A DNA stretch of 64,000 bases from Lethocerus indicus (taxonomy: Eukaryota > Arthropoda > Insecta > Hemiptera > Belostomatidae). The notes below the pieces were generated by a model, which was not told the DNA's origin, searched no databases, and was given only the letters and a program-made list of their open reading frames with translations. Position 1 is the stretch's first letter. The number at the start of each line of letters is the position of its first letter. This document shows positions 12,680 to 24,430 of the stretch, piece by piece. The position numbers and the translations under genes were made by a program. Location of the stretch: contig JACDQD010000003.1 in the NCBI GenBank assembly GCA_019843655.1, positions 33,964,224 to 34,028,223 on the forward strand, given 5' to 3'.

Positions 12680-12800
12680 TACCGTCGGCAATAACGAGCC
12701 CGCGATGGAGAGGAATAAATTAGTTCAATAAGTAAAGGTTAACGACCCTATCGCCGGGCAGTATATGAGCAAAACTTTCACTGTCGATAACCGTGTGGCG
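12680..12800 (+). repeat. Dispersed repeat R3, copy A
   Basis: AATAAATTAGTTCA, GTTAACGA, CGCC.GGCAGTAT and GAGCAAAACTTTCAC occur in this order, as in copies B (14530-14640), C (50710-50820) and D (56990-57110). On the minus strand the copies share a degenerate peptide pattern near CESFALNTAWRVV with in-frame stops, so the element may once have been coding. Identity is not recognised. Confidence 0.6.
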
Positions 12801-13482
12801 TTGGGCAACATTCAAGTAACTATAATTACCAACGGGATGAAAATGTGTAATAATTTTGCCAAAATAAGGAAAGTGGGCGATAAAAAAAATTACTGAGAAA
12901 AATAGTTGCAAAAAACTGTCACAAATATCTCCTTCTGTTGCCACATATTTCGTATTGCACCTTGAATTAATACACTGTACATAAATTTCTTCTGTTTCCC
13001 TTCTGTCTATTTATTGTACAATTTTTCATTTCCCTGGGATCATATTTTGTATACGATCGTTAATCGTTTAAAACTGGGGCCGACGGTGATCTTTCACACA
13101 GCCAATCATATTTTCTTTAGTTTTACTTTATATGTAGGTAGACTCATATATATTTACTGATTTATATATTAGAATGGCGGAATATTTTTTTTATCACTTG
13201 TTCCTCTTGATAAAGGAGTCGCCCAATTATGGCAGTTTTGAGTAAATGAAAAAAAAAATCGGCCGAAAACAAAGTTGTTAGTGAAAAGGTTAAAAAGGTA
13301 TTTTACAAATACGGATAAAATACTGGAATTTGCTGAGGCGCGTGAGTGAAAATTCAGTCAATGCGGGCCTAGAGAGTGGGGCCAAATTAGGTACAGGAAG
13401 AAAGAATAATTGAAGGGGGAGGCCGTGTCCAATTTTTCAGCGGACTCGTTCATCTTGGCTCATCAATCGGACATCAATATAA
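12801..13482. other. No gene seen
   Basis: Nothing recognised apart from the edge of the R3 copy and scattered A-runs. Confidence 0.6.
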
Positions 13483-13510
13483 CCCTCCTCCTCCTCCTCC
13501 TCCTCCTCCC
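13483..13510. repeat. (CCT)n microsatellite
   Basis: About eight CTC/CCT triplets in a row. They produce a poly-Leu stretch in an incidental frame (13410-13622). Confidence 0.95.
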
Positions 13511-14529
13511 ACCACCCCTAGAATCTACGACATCCGGTTCCAATTTACCGGGCTTCAACCCCCCATCACCCAAAACAGGATCGTCAACCGATATTTTTCT
13601 CCAACCCCGCTTTCCCGCATAAGCGCATTATGCTGTTCGCATAACGAACACACAGTGAGGCCGAGGCACTTCCGCAACACGCCCGAAACGTCATTTCGAC
13701 ATAATATACCCCCGTAATTTTCCTGAAAACGAATATTTTTTTATTTATTTCTCATTTTTCGTATTGCACAATTAATTATCTCCGCGTTTCTTCCGGATGT
13801 TGCCATCCGTTGCATCTCGGACCCATGACCAAAAATTCAGCACACTGGCACATTTCCGTCGTCCAGAGGACACGAAATAATCGACCAAACCTTCGCTATA
13901 AATTATAAATTATTAAAAAAAAAACCTCAGTCAAAATAGCCTCATCAATACACACCTCTCTCTCTCTTCGCAATCACCCGTAATTTATCACTAACATCTC
14001 GCAAGTATCATTCGATAGTCGGGTACTATATACCCTATTATTTCAGGGAATATTTAAAATTGAATTTTAATGTTGCCGCCCAAAATAAAACTGCAAAAAA
14101 AAAAAATAAACCCCTCGTGGATCGTAAATCGCGTGTCCCGATTTGGCCAAAAATCAATAGTATTCCGACCGGACGGATTGCGGGCCGGTCTTCTCCTTAT
14201 ATTTGCTGACATATATCCACCCTGGGACGTGGGGTAGATAGGCAGATATTACGTTTTTCTTGCAGCCGGCCGTAGCTCCCAATCCCAAATGGTTAACAAT
14301 AACCGACCCGACCGACAGACCGGAAGGAAATTGAAGACTTAAAATATTGAAAGTATAAAATTATTAAAACAATCTAGTCGCTAAATCAGTTTTTATCGTC
14401 CCATCTACACAATACTGCCTATATTAGACATTGTATTCCAATGTCGATGCAACCATTACAATGGAGAGGAGTAAATGAATCCAGAATGTTAACATGGAAT
14501 CGAGTGGATTAAGTCTTTAACTCTGTCGA
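13511..14529. other. No gene seen
   Basis: No recognised feature on either strand. Confidence 0.6.
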
Positions 14530-14640
14530 GGTTTCCGACAGCAAGAATGATCCCACGAATGAGGAGGTTCATATTAGTTCAGAATTTGAGGCCAACGAAC
14601 CAGTCGCCAGGAAGTATTGAGAGCAAAGGTATCACAAATG
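14530..14640 (+). repeat. Dispersed repeat R3, copy B
   Basis: It shares TATTAGTTCAGA, CCAACGAACCAGTCGCCAGG, AGTATTGAGAGCAAA and TATCACAAATGCTACC with the other R3 copies. CCGACAGCAAGAATGAT upstream also matches copy A loosely. Confidence 0.6.
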
Positions 14641-15410
14641 CTACCCCAGAAAAGTGAATGAACTAACTAAAAAAACTACTAATTTAAAATTATTAAAAAA
14701 ATGTTGATATTCTGTTGAATGATACTCAACATAATTGCCGAATGTCGACACAAAACAATGTATTATTTATGACGAAAACATTTCCTTTTTAGAATAGCGT
14801 CAAATATACACGCCATGTTATGAAAACGTTATTTGGCTTCCTATTAAATTGCAATTTGGCTCGTGAAGGATTTCATTTACTCCGAATACCCGTAACACAT
14901 GGGCTGGGATGGGGTTCGGAAAACCGGAGAAAATTTTCTCCAGTGTTTCTGTCTCCGCCGAAAATTTCACTTATATCCCAACTACGAGAGACATGACTAA
15001 TGCGGTAACGTATCCACGTGTGGATGAACAATTGTCGCGAACCAATTTTCTACAGTACCCAATAATATACAACAGTTATCGACTCCCCCGAAGTGGAGGA
15101 GAACCGCGGACGTCAACTCGTGACAAGGTGATTGGATTGGTTTCCCCTAGACAAGAGCCGCCCCTAAACGACGACTCTGCGTAAAATCTGATATTGGGGT
15201 AACAAAATAATTTTTTTCATATAAAGATAAATAATATTATCGGCGGCATACATTTTGTAAGGTTGTGGAATTTAAAAGTATGATTACCTATAAATTTCGA
15301 TCTATGTCGCAAAAAAAACTAGCCAACTTAAAAATTAAATAACTTCTGAAGCAAGTAAAATGCAAATCGACCCGAAGCCACTACGACAAAGCGAGGTTGG
15401 ATTAAGTTAC
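14641..15410. other. No gene seen
   Basis: Nothing recognised. The 91-codon frame at 14909-15184 has no known similarity. Confidence 0.55.
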
Positions 15411-15448
15411 GGTTAGGTTAGGTTAGGATAGAGATAGGCTATCTCTAT
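15411..15448. repeat. Short GGTTA (TTAGG-type) run next to a hairpin
   Basis: Three and a half GGTTA units at 15411-15427 are followed directly by a 9-bp perfect hairpin, ATAGAGATA/TATCTCTAT (15428-15448). TTAGG is the usual arthropod telomere unit. This run is far too short to be a telomere and may be an interstitial trace or chance. Confidence 0.5.
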
Positions 15449-15826
15449 TATAAATAGCTCAAAAAAATTTTCGAACGCGGGAATTGTGAATATCAATATC
15501 ACTGAACGATGCTCTTGTGGCGTCCTTGGTGTCGCTAAACTTCCCGCACGGAGTTTCCCTCGGGCTTACATGCACTCTCTCACGTCCCGAAATCGTATTT
15601 CAGATACACTTTTTGCGCTCGTTTATTCCGGTTTATAACATTTGTATTTTATCGAAATTAGTTATGTGTCGGGGGAACGCTGAATTCGTCACTTTCACGT
15701 GGGAGCCGGGCCGAGGTCCGCTCAAGTAGGCGGGACGCGCTCGGCGAGATTCCCGAAAAATCAGCCGGGATCTGGGGTGGGAACCACCGCTTCAGGGATC
15801 CTGAGGAAGGGGAAGTCCCCCGGGGA

Positions 15827-15834
15827 TATATAAG
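15827..15834 (+). promoter_or_regulatory. TATA box of the candidate LTR
   Basis: TATATAAG in a GC-rich setting. Transcription would be expected to start about 25-32 bp downstream, near 15855-15862. The upstream 150 bp is GC-rich and could hold U3 enhancer sites, but none is identified. Confidence 0.5.
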
Positions 15835-15869
15835 GGGCCCCAGACCGGTCTGCGCGAACCGGCGCCAGC

Positions 15870-16035
15870 AGCTCCAGGACCCTGGAGGGACCTAGCTCCA
15901 GGACCCTGGAGGGACCTAGCTCCAGGACCCTGGAGGGACCTAGCTCCAGGACCCTGGAGGGACCTAGCTCCAGGACACCGGAGGGACCTAGCTCCAGGAC
16001 CCTGGAGGGACCTAGCTCCAGGACCCTGGAGGGGC
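15870..16035 (+). repeat. 24-bp tandem repeat, nearly seven copies, each a palindrome
   Basis: Six full units start at 15870, 15894, 15918, 15942, 15966 and 15990, and a partial seventh starts at 16014. Each holds the palindrome CTCCAGGACCCTGGAG (6-bp arms, GACC loop). The unit at 15966 has CACCGG in place of CCCTGG. The period is a multiple of three, but one frame has a stop in every unit, and no start or context supports a peptide. The array lies just downstream of the predicted start site. Confidence 0.97.
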
Positions 16036-16104
16036 CACCGGGACGAGGAAGGCGGGCTGAGGTAAGGCTACATGCAGTTTCATTGTATATAGTTTGATTG
16101 ATGG

Positions 16105-16110
16105 AATAAA
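16105..16110 (+). promoter_or_regulatory. AATAAA poly(A) signal of the candidate LTR
   Basis: AATAAA lies about 250 bp downstream of the predicted start site. It is followed within 30 bp by a GTGCTCTTATT segment that could serve as the downstream element. Confidence 0.4.
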
Positions 16111-16239
16111 TCGGTGAAACCCCCGAGTGCTCTTATTACGTCTCCCTGCAGCCACTTTCGGAAGAATCCCTCCACCCGCCCCTACCCGGGGCTTATACAG
16201 CCGTGGGTTGTGATCAAAATTCACAGACGACACCGACAA

Positions 16240-16725
16240 TTAAGCACAAATCGAAGTGTGGAGAAAAGGTAGAGTAAACAAAAAAGTGGCCAGATCACAC
16301 GATACGGTGACGCCACCGTCATCACCGACGTTTTCCCGTTCGATTCTCAGGACGTGTCTGGGACACTCCGGCGTCCTTCGACTCCCAGCTGTAGAAGCAA
16401 TTATAAGGCAATAGAAGGTGACGTGCAAATGTAAAATCCCGATGGATCGGCCCGTTTCCGCAAAAATGTTTTCCCGTCTACCGGAGAATTCAGATAGCGA
16501 CAGAGTTGCAGCAGAGAGTAGTAACAACATCCCAAATGACAGAGAATTTAAATTTATTATTAAAATTCTAGTGTGGTTTCTCTGCCGAGTATGTTCTACA
16601 TCAAAAGAATTTTTCATTATAGAGGGCCAAATTAAAGTCAGTTTGCCGTATTTCGTGATCGAAATCGCATTTAGGAGCGCTTGGTACTGAACTCGGACTA
16701 GCGTGGAATCCGCATTAAAATTCAT
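16240..16725 (-). other. Longest open frame in the window, unrecognised (161 codons)
   Basis: This is the longest ATG-initiated frame in the window. It lies just outside the candidate LTR but on the opposite strand, so it is not that element's coding region. The peptide has one hydrophobic stretch in the middle (around LSFGMLLLLSAATLSL) and no domain I know. One frame of this length is roughly what chance gives in 64 kb of AT-rich DNA read in six frames. No splice sites or codon pattern add support. Confidence 0.12.
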
Positions 16726-18009
16726 ACGAACCGAGTAATAATTTACGACAGTAATTTTGAAACCATCAAAATAACCGCCGAAATCTTGAGAAGGAGATGG
16801 GCAGTCTGTTATCTATCCATGTATTTCCACCATCCCTGTAAAGTACGCTGTAGCAGTCAACGATGCGAAACATTCGATTCTAATAACACTTCTGACTCAT
16901 CAATTGAAAACATTCTCAAATCCGGTATCGTTTATCTCCGCATTTTAATTCAACTGCGGGCTTTATATTTAAGTCCATAGAGGAAGTGACCAGTATACGT
17001 AATCACAGGAAACAGTGATATGGTTAGGAAAACTGTCTTACTTTTCCTCAAAATTAGTCTATTTAATACTGTTTTGTAATATTATATAAATATGAATATT
17101 GGAGTATATAAAATATTAACTTAAATGATAATTATCGCGAGATATTTCGTATCAAGTTAATTAATAGTAAATACGATGAAATAGAGGCGAGAATAATAAC
17201 AATATTGATAATTATCACTAACGTAATAGTGTGGGAAGAACCCCGGTTGGCTGGAGTTGAATCAGGATTTTTCCAGTGTTTGGAAAACACCCGGGCGGGC
17301 TAAATTCGAAAGCTTTTCGCCCTCTCTTTCCTTCTGGAGCCGGCAACATATTAATATGTTATCTCGCTGTACCTACGGCACTGGCACAATGCTACTGAGG
17401 ATGGCGTGGAGCCATCAAATTCAAAATCCATTTTCCCCGTATTGTGGTCTCGCCGCTTTTTCTCGACCCCACTCTAACGTATAAGATCCTTCGTTCTGAT
17501 TAATTTCAGTTCTCTTACCCGTCGTTACTCTTTCCGATGTGACCAGATCGAATTTTTTGCCCCGCCTCATTTCCCAAATCCAAAAGATCAGAATATCAAA
17601 CATTAGAAATGAGTTTCCACGCTGAGTGATCCAAAAGACACAATGATCCTGGATGAGAATACAGCATGAAATTTTGGTTAATTCGTGCTATGTTTTAGAC
17701 ACGCCGCACAGGTAATATATCAAATATACATCAATATTGACGTATAGCGTCATATATCAAATATGTTTGGTTTTCCTTAAGTGACGACTGCATTTTTTTT
17801 TATAATTACATTAGGGAGACCGGAAATTAATATCGTTTATTCGCCTAAAATTCAAACTAAAATCCTTAAAAAGTTATTATTTTTAACCAACGATGTAATC
17901 TCCCCAGTTTTCACTTTAATCATAAAATGTCGGCACGATTTTGAACTACACAAACCGCTGACAAATAACAAAAGGATATTGACGTGCTCAGAAACGACAG
18001 TGCTTTCCG
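16726..18009. other. No gene seen
   Basis: No gene recognised. The stretch contains a short R2-like match near 17688-17715 and the CTACTGA.GATGGC motif annotated separately at 17388-17415. Confidence 0.55.
17388..17415 (+). repeat. Degenerate copy of the hammerhead-like core motif
   Basis: ATGCTACTGAGGATGGC followed by GTGGAGCC resembles the core of the fold-back family at 48.7, 53.3 and 62.2 kb, but the GAAAC part is changed to TCAAA. A similar degenerate version lies at 20459-20485 (GTGCTACTGAAGGTGGC, GAGTGGCC). These may be remote relatives or partial chance matches. Confidence 0.35.
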
Positions 18010-18215
18010 GTCCCCTGATATTTAGTTTGATAATAATGTACTTTTGAAGAAGAATCCACCATTCAGTGATGGTGCTCCAGCTGCGACCGTTATTGGGTAG
18101 TACCGAAATCACCATTACCATTTCATCTTAAGGCGGCGCTCGGGAATTTCATAAAGGAAGGAATTACGAACTATTGAATTCTGTGGGAGTTGGACGCTTA
18201 GGTGGACGCCCAGAA
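18010..18215 (+). repeat. Dispersed repeat R1, copy
   Basis: In order: TATTTAGTTTGATAATAATG, TACTTTTGA, GATGGTGCTCCAGCT, TTTCATCTTAAGGCGGCGCT, CGGGAATTT, GAACTATTGAATTCTGTGGG and TTGGACGCTTAGGTGGACGC. The order and spacing follow the copies at 8915-9205 and 51395-51600. No coding frame crosses it. Confidence 0.65.
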
Positions 18216-21200
18216 AGTTTTTAAAATACAGTTGAAGATTGACACTGGCTCTATCTGCCCTACCTAGATTCTGTCCGAGTGTTCGGTCAAATTCGTCCGG
18301 TCTCAACGAAACCATTTCAAAATTCAAATACAAGCGGCACGACCCGAGAAAGCGAACTGTACTCTGCCGGTTCGTAGCAAGAAATCTGTTTTGCGAGGAA
18401 GTCCTAACCGGGAAAACGGTCGAGCTCGCCGCCCCCACCACGAGTTGGCTTTTAGAGAAGCCGGCGGGAATTTTCAGATGACACAATCAGAAGGCGGCCA
18501 ATTAACAGATCGTGATCGTATCTCAACTGTGAATGATTCATACGCAGCTGTACATTATTACAATCCGTTATTCTCTTTTAATTTTTAATTACGCCGTACT
18601 ATTTTGACAAAATCACGGTTTTTTTTAGGAACCAATCGGTGATTTGTTCCCAACTCGTGACAACAGCTCTGATCTCAGTTTCCCTCCCCAATATGTGGAA
18701 CTCGTAATAGCCGAACATATGTATTTACAAAAGTTTATATAACCCTTTAATATAAGTTAACGATATTAACGAGTAAATTACATTGACTTTATGTTAATAA
18801 AAAATATTATAGTTTACTCGAATTGTCTTTACAATTGTTTCCATAAAGTAAATATAACATATCGAAGATATATTCTTCTAATGACTATTAACGATGAAAT
18901 TGTAAATAGAGTCAGTTTTAAAAACGCGGTGAATGCAACTCGCTATCGAAGATAGATAATTCTAGCGGTTGAACTGCACGTCTCGTCGAACCATGTTCAT
19001 CGTGGTACTGGTTCACGGGACCATTTCCCCTGATTTCTACCATGTTTAAAGCGACACGATTAAGACCATAGAAACTGGTACCAGTATACGCGGAAATGTT
19101 TATAAGATACCTTAACTATTCCGGATTTAAAATTGGTTTCTACCGCCGGGAAAGAGCATCCAGAAGTTCGTTAATTCGGAGAAAAATTTAATTTCTATCG
19201 TCAACTAAATATTTGAAATAATATAATACCGTGTTGTCACTTCTCATTTCTAAAAGGAATAAAAATCAAGTACAAACTAGCCAGTTAGCGAAAACATATT
19301 CGTTCCAACAATGTACACGACAAACTAATAAGTACTTAAACTACTTTATAATAACACGAAAATTATTGTACGTAATATATATACGAATCATTGTAAGTAA
19401 GTTACGAAAGAAGGAAGGAAATTTCTTTTGTTATTTCAAATATATTTAACATAATGGCTTTACTTTCTATTTCAATATATTATCTTTTCGAGGGTATGGA
19501 AAGTCGTATTCCCCGCAATTTCAATGTAGCCTAACAATTGATATATATATCAACCAATAGGGCCCATCGGGACGGTACTTCGTCCCTGTAACTAGTCTTT
19601 CCGGAATAAGATAATAAATTGGACAAAAATAACTACATATTGACTTGGCTTTACCACGGAATGGGCCAGAGAGTGGATATTTTCTTTCCGTCTCACCTCA
19701 ACGTCAGCACGAATTAGTTTACGCTATTGGAAATTCGGTGGAAATACAAAATTTGGTTATTACGGTAATGTAATACAAGATATTTGTTAGGTGATTACGA
19801 ATGGGCGGGGACCTGTCGGTGGCCGAACGTGAACAACACCGTGATCAAAATCGTACGTTTTTACAAACGAACTGCTACTGACTCAACGAACGGGTTGGAA
19901 ATTAGGATGGCAGGAGTGATGATATTACTATTTCCGTGGTACTTTCAATTGGCTGTATTTTAGGTTTTTAGTTGCTCTCCGACAAAGCACAGATCGTTCC
20001 ATCCCCTGGCTCTGTCTTCTGGTTGAAAATCGCTAATGAGAAATTTAAATCCCTAATTAAAATCTGTATTTTTACTATAGCCGAGGGAGGTTTTATGTGA
20101 TAATCCACGGTGGTCACGCTGGAGCAGAGGCCGTTTCGTCATAATTGTAGATAGGAGGTCCGTTCGTGATTTTTTCTAGGGTCTTTGTCAGGAATTCCCG
20201 TTAGGGAAGGAAGAAGTTTATACAGAGCACACAATATTGTTGCATGTCGGCAATCTTAAAACGAATTAAAAACGATTAAACGCCTACTGAAATAATCGAC
20301 GAGAGGAAGAAGTTTTTCCCTGCCAACATCCGCGCTGACTAAATAAAACCGCAGTTCCGTCTCCGCTTCGACGGTTTTCCTGGATTTCAATTTCAAGCAG
20401 TTCACCATCTTCGGTAGTTTTTTCCGTTGGACGTATGCCCGAGTCACTAACTGGTGAAAGTGCTACTGAAGGTGGCGAGTGGCCGGTAATACACGGAAAG
20501 ACACAGTAAACAAAATGGATGTAAAAGAAATATATTTACATACAGTCTATTTACAGACAAAAATAAAATTCTAAAGTGCATAAAAAGTATGTTCCCAATA
20601 TGGGGATTGACACATATCCAACGATGATTGGGGTTAAAGCAGCGTTAACGGCGGCGAGACCAATTTTCTATCAATTGAAAAATCAAAAAATCAAATTTGA
20701 ACTATTCACGAGAGTAGGTCGTTAACTCCAGTCCACTCAAGATAAGGACGTTCGACCTATTACCAATTTTCAGATTTAGAGGCCAAAATGTTCTCGTACG
20801 AATGTATCGCAAAATTTTTATATTAAAAATGGTCAATTTTTAAATATAGGATACGGAATAAATTATTCGTTCTTATTTTGAGTTGGAGTTCATTTCGGCT
20901 GAATTTCTTCCAAATTGGAATTGGTAATAGAGCAACGAGAGGACCGTTCATTGTTCGGTAAGGGGAAGTCAACAACACCTGGCCTCGTTCCGGCCCTCAG
21001 CCCTGGCTGCTCGGTGCTTATTTTTCCGACCGCGAGAAATAAATTCAATTAAGTCCACCCAATCTGGAACATTTACTGGACACCTCGTGGCTGTAAACCT
21101 AGTTGACGACAGTGGCGGACATAGAACGTGGCCACAATCTCGCGGTAACACTCTTTAGAGTCATTTTTTGTTTCGAAAGAAACAATTTTTGAACGTTGGA

Positions 21201-21767
21201 TAGCGTTAATTTAAAGTTAATTGTCTTTCTGTGTACGTAAAACGCTAATTCTAACATTGTTTTAGAATTATGAAAACAAAATACATACTGGGCACAATAT
21301 TGGAAGCAGAGTACTAACTAATATGGATTGGTTCTTGAGATGACTATATACAAAGACGAAAAGTGTATATAAAAAGCAATGTTCGTATGCGAATTAACGC
21401 AATAACGCCTCATTAACGTAAAACATAAAACCCCACGACAGTTGCGATCGTTATAGTAGTTTGATGCTTTCGTGAAATAGTTCTCGAAATAGCTGACATT
21501 AACCGTACTGTCTCTATCTGATCGTGGTCGCCGGAAGCGTTGGGAATTTTAAAAATTCCCAAATACGACACGGGGAAAAATTCGACACGCCAACTTGAAA
21601 TTTCGACCGCCGTCGTCAAGATTCGACCGATTAGGGGGAAAAAATATATTTGCCCAATTTTCGGCCCCATCCGATCGTATTGGGAATTTTAAGTTATGGG
21701 TTCAATTTAAATCGCGTGCCATATTCGAACCGGTTATTTCGTGCACTTCAGGCATCGACCGGCATTG
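18216..21767. other. No gene seen
   Basis: No gene or clear mobile element. Overlapping frames at 18239-18588 are short and unmatched. TTGATATATATATCAA (about 19529-19546) is a perfect palindrome of low complexity. A degenerate hammerhead-like motif is at 20459-20485. Near 21538 and 21679 the word TTGGGAATTTTAA is repeated. Confidence 0.55.
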
Positions 21768-22160
21768 AAATTTAGGACTACGGCCCAGAGTTTTTTTTTT
21801 TTTAAATTGAAACAGAACCACGACTCGATTATTGATGAAACTATGAAATGCAATAATGCGTTATTGACCTACAGAGGCAACACTTTCGAAGCGAGAAAAC
21901 GGTCTCGTAATAGACCACAAGTCAGCCAGAATAATTCTACTAATTATTATATTATGTGGTTATCTATTGTGATTAATCCGTTATACTGATTATAATGATC
22001 ATGATGTGTACCGAATACTTGGCATTGAAATTTAAGTCCCCAGAACCGAGTGAAGTTTTTCGTTTTTTTAAATCGAATCGCGACTCGAATATTCGTAAAA
22101 CGTTGAAATGTAACTCAGCGGACCTTTCAGTCGGAAAGCCGTTCGAAACAACAAACATTC
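21768..22160 (+). repeat. Diverged direct repeat, about 253-bp period
   Basis: Positions 21768-21905 align with 22021-22160. Shared words are GGCATTGAAATTTA, a CCCAGA block, a T-run then TTTAAATTGAA or TTTAAATCGAA, ACGACTCGA or GCGACTCGAA, TTGAAATG or ATGAAATGCAA, GACCT and TTCGAA. The two units are in the same orientation with about 115 bp between them. They contain no recognised protein. This looks like an old local duplication. Confidence 0.6.
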
Positions 22161-24430
22161 CATTACAGTTTTTTTTTTTAATCCGAGTTTAAAGTTTTAA
22201 TAATTCTCTGCCTTCCACAAACCGCTCCTTCCGTCTTTCGCTTCTATCAGATCTTGTTTTTAATTTACTTCGGCCGCCTCCCACCGGCGCCCGGATGCAT
22301 TTATCCGGCTGCATCGCTGTATGGCGCGAGATTAAAATTTTTATCACAATCGAAAACGTTTTTCCGTGCACAACGCAACACAGTGCCGAATCTAAATTGT
22401 CCATCGAAATGAAAGATTATTCCAAAGCCGAAAAGTAAATATTATCAATCTGACAGCAACTACTTGCGTATTCAGTTTGGAACTAGGCACAGTCATCGGA
22501 AAACAACAATAATCAGATGTTACTGGAAATTAAAGTTGGTAATGTATTTGATTTCTTCATTCAAAAGCACCCGAATTTATTCGGAATTTATCACATTTTC
22601 TAACGACTTATGATCTCATTCATGTTTCATCGCTAATATATCGTATATATTTAAAGTAACATAGATATAGCAAACCCACTGGGCTTGTTGAAGAGATATC
22701 CAGACCTATCAGTTATTATTAATTGACATGGAAATTAATAGGCGTCATTAGACCAAATTTTTATTACAATTGTTATTTGCAACTGAACTAGTTTCATTTT
22801 TCACATTACGATAGATAGAAGGTCGTTTTCTTAACTGAAATCATTTTGTTTTTGCATCACTGCAACCTAGACCATTTGCCGAATACTCTTAGACGTAATA
22901 AAAGCAATATATATATAATTATTTTATTCTGCAATCTTCCGTCGCCATTCACTAATAATTATCTTCAGCAGTATGAGGCTTGCGGTGCATCCTGTCTGTT
23001 ATACGACGTTTTTTCGCGTACAGAATAATACAGAAACGATTCGCGAATAATTTGAGAAGAAACGAAGAACACCGGAGCCGGAAAATCGGTTTAAACTTTC
23101 GGTATGACGCGAGGCCATGATTATATGTGTGATAGATACCGATTGGAAAGTGCTGTTATCGTTATCTCCAAAGAGAAACTCTCAATGTCAGCGACCGTCG
23201 TCTCTGGGACGGAGTCCCGAAAGACTTCAAAGGCGTATCCCTCTCGAAGGGAAATTACAAAAGGGGTTATTTAATGGTAAATGAGAATTGTTTTCTGAAA
23301 ACCACAGCCGAGAGTTATACATTCGTAGGGCAGTTTATTTGCTTGAGACCGTGGAATAATGGAGTATTCCACGAAAGCGATTAATCCAATTACTTCAGTT
23401 TTCCCTGACATCCATTAATAAATAATGCAATTAGTAACAATTCGTGTAATTCTACTAAATTAGACCCAATTCGCGAACAGTAAGTAGCAAACAAACAGCG
23501 ATTGTCGAAGAAAAATCCCCCTCCTGCATCTTTACATAAATTCTAGCAGATATGTTTATTAATATTTCCACTGGTATGGAATCGATTTGGTCATTGAAAC
23601 CACAGGAAGACGGAGAACAACCGTGCTGTTGCTATACGGAATTTTCTACAAATAGTACATTGAAAAATTATTTCTAGATACTAAAAATTATTCTTTTCGT
23701 ACCGATTCGAAACAGACACTGGACTGGACACCTTCAATGAAATGTTGGTACAATCTGGCCGATTGAATGAAAAAAACTGCTGGTTATTTATACAACAAAT
23801 GAATTAAGTAAGAATTGAGATAAGGGACGAAATATGTGTATGCGTATGGGAAACAAATCGGCATATATTCCACAAGTAAAATGGACTGAAAAAAATATCT
23901 AAAAAAAGACTGTTTCCGACACTAAGAATAACTAGAAAAACTCTCAAGATGGTCAAATTTTACTTCTACAATCGAACTCTACTATGTATATTTTTGTAGA
24001 AAAATAGTGTTTTTGTAAGTTTTTTATGGACTGTAGGTTCGATTCCAGGTCGCGTCAAATGTCAAACATTCCTTCTGGAACAAACCCCTAATGAATCTGT
24101 CTGATTCATCGATCTGTGTGATTGATCGATTCTTAAATTTCAAGTGTTGATCGTATTGAATTCCACTAGTAAAAACGTTTACAAAGCTTAGGTCAGCGAC
24201 ATACATTTTTGTATCTTATTCTTCTGTAATCAATACTAGTTGAATCTTTTCGTTTCAAACACGAAATCTGAATCCACAGTTTTTTTAATTGCCTTTGAAA
24301 AGGGGCAATAGCCCCATCAATTTCGGGCGAATTGATACTTGGGCGTAGGTGAAACCGATGGGGACTGATGTTCGCTTACCGTGGAATGGTAATTTGGGCC
24401 GTGGCGCGATCTCTTAAGGGTTAGAGGTTG
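22161..24430. other. No gene seen
   Basis: Nothing recognised. A GGTTCGATTCC word at about 24028-24038 looks like a tRNA T-arm or B box but has no tRNA around it. A perfect 8-bp hairpin, GTGGAATA/TATTCCAC, lies near 23350-23371. Confidence 0.55.

Larger units (their letters stand above)
15667..16238 (+). mobile_element. Candidate solo LTR (572 bp)
   Basis: The segment begins TGTCGG and ends CCGACA, a 6-bp terminal inverted repeat of the TG...CA form typical of LTRs. It is much richer in GC and CpG than its flanks. Inside, in order, are a TATA box (15827-15834), the expected start region about 30 bp on, a 24-bp tandem repeat array, and AATAAA (16105-16110) followed by a GT/T-rich segment, which fits a U3-R-U5 order. 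There is no primer-binding site just after 16238, no second LTR in the window, and no gag/pol sequence. I see no clear target-site duplication (TTATG on the left, ATTAA on the right). The alternative is a host promoter with a short non-coding transcript. Confidence 0.5.

Noticed and set aside
24028..24038. tRNA B-box-like GGTTCGATTCC
   Set aside because: No acceptor, D-arm or anticodon arm can be built around it and there is no A box upstream at tRNA spacing.
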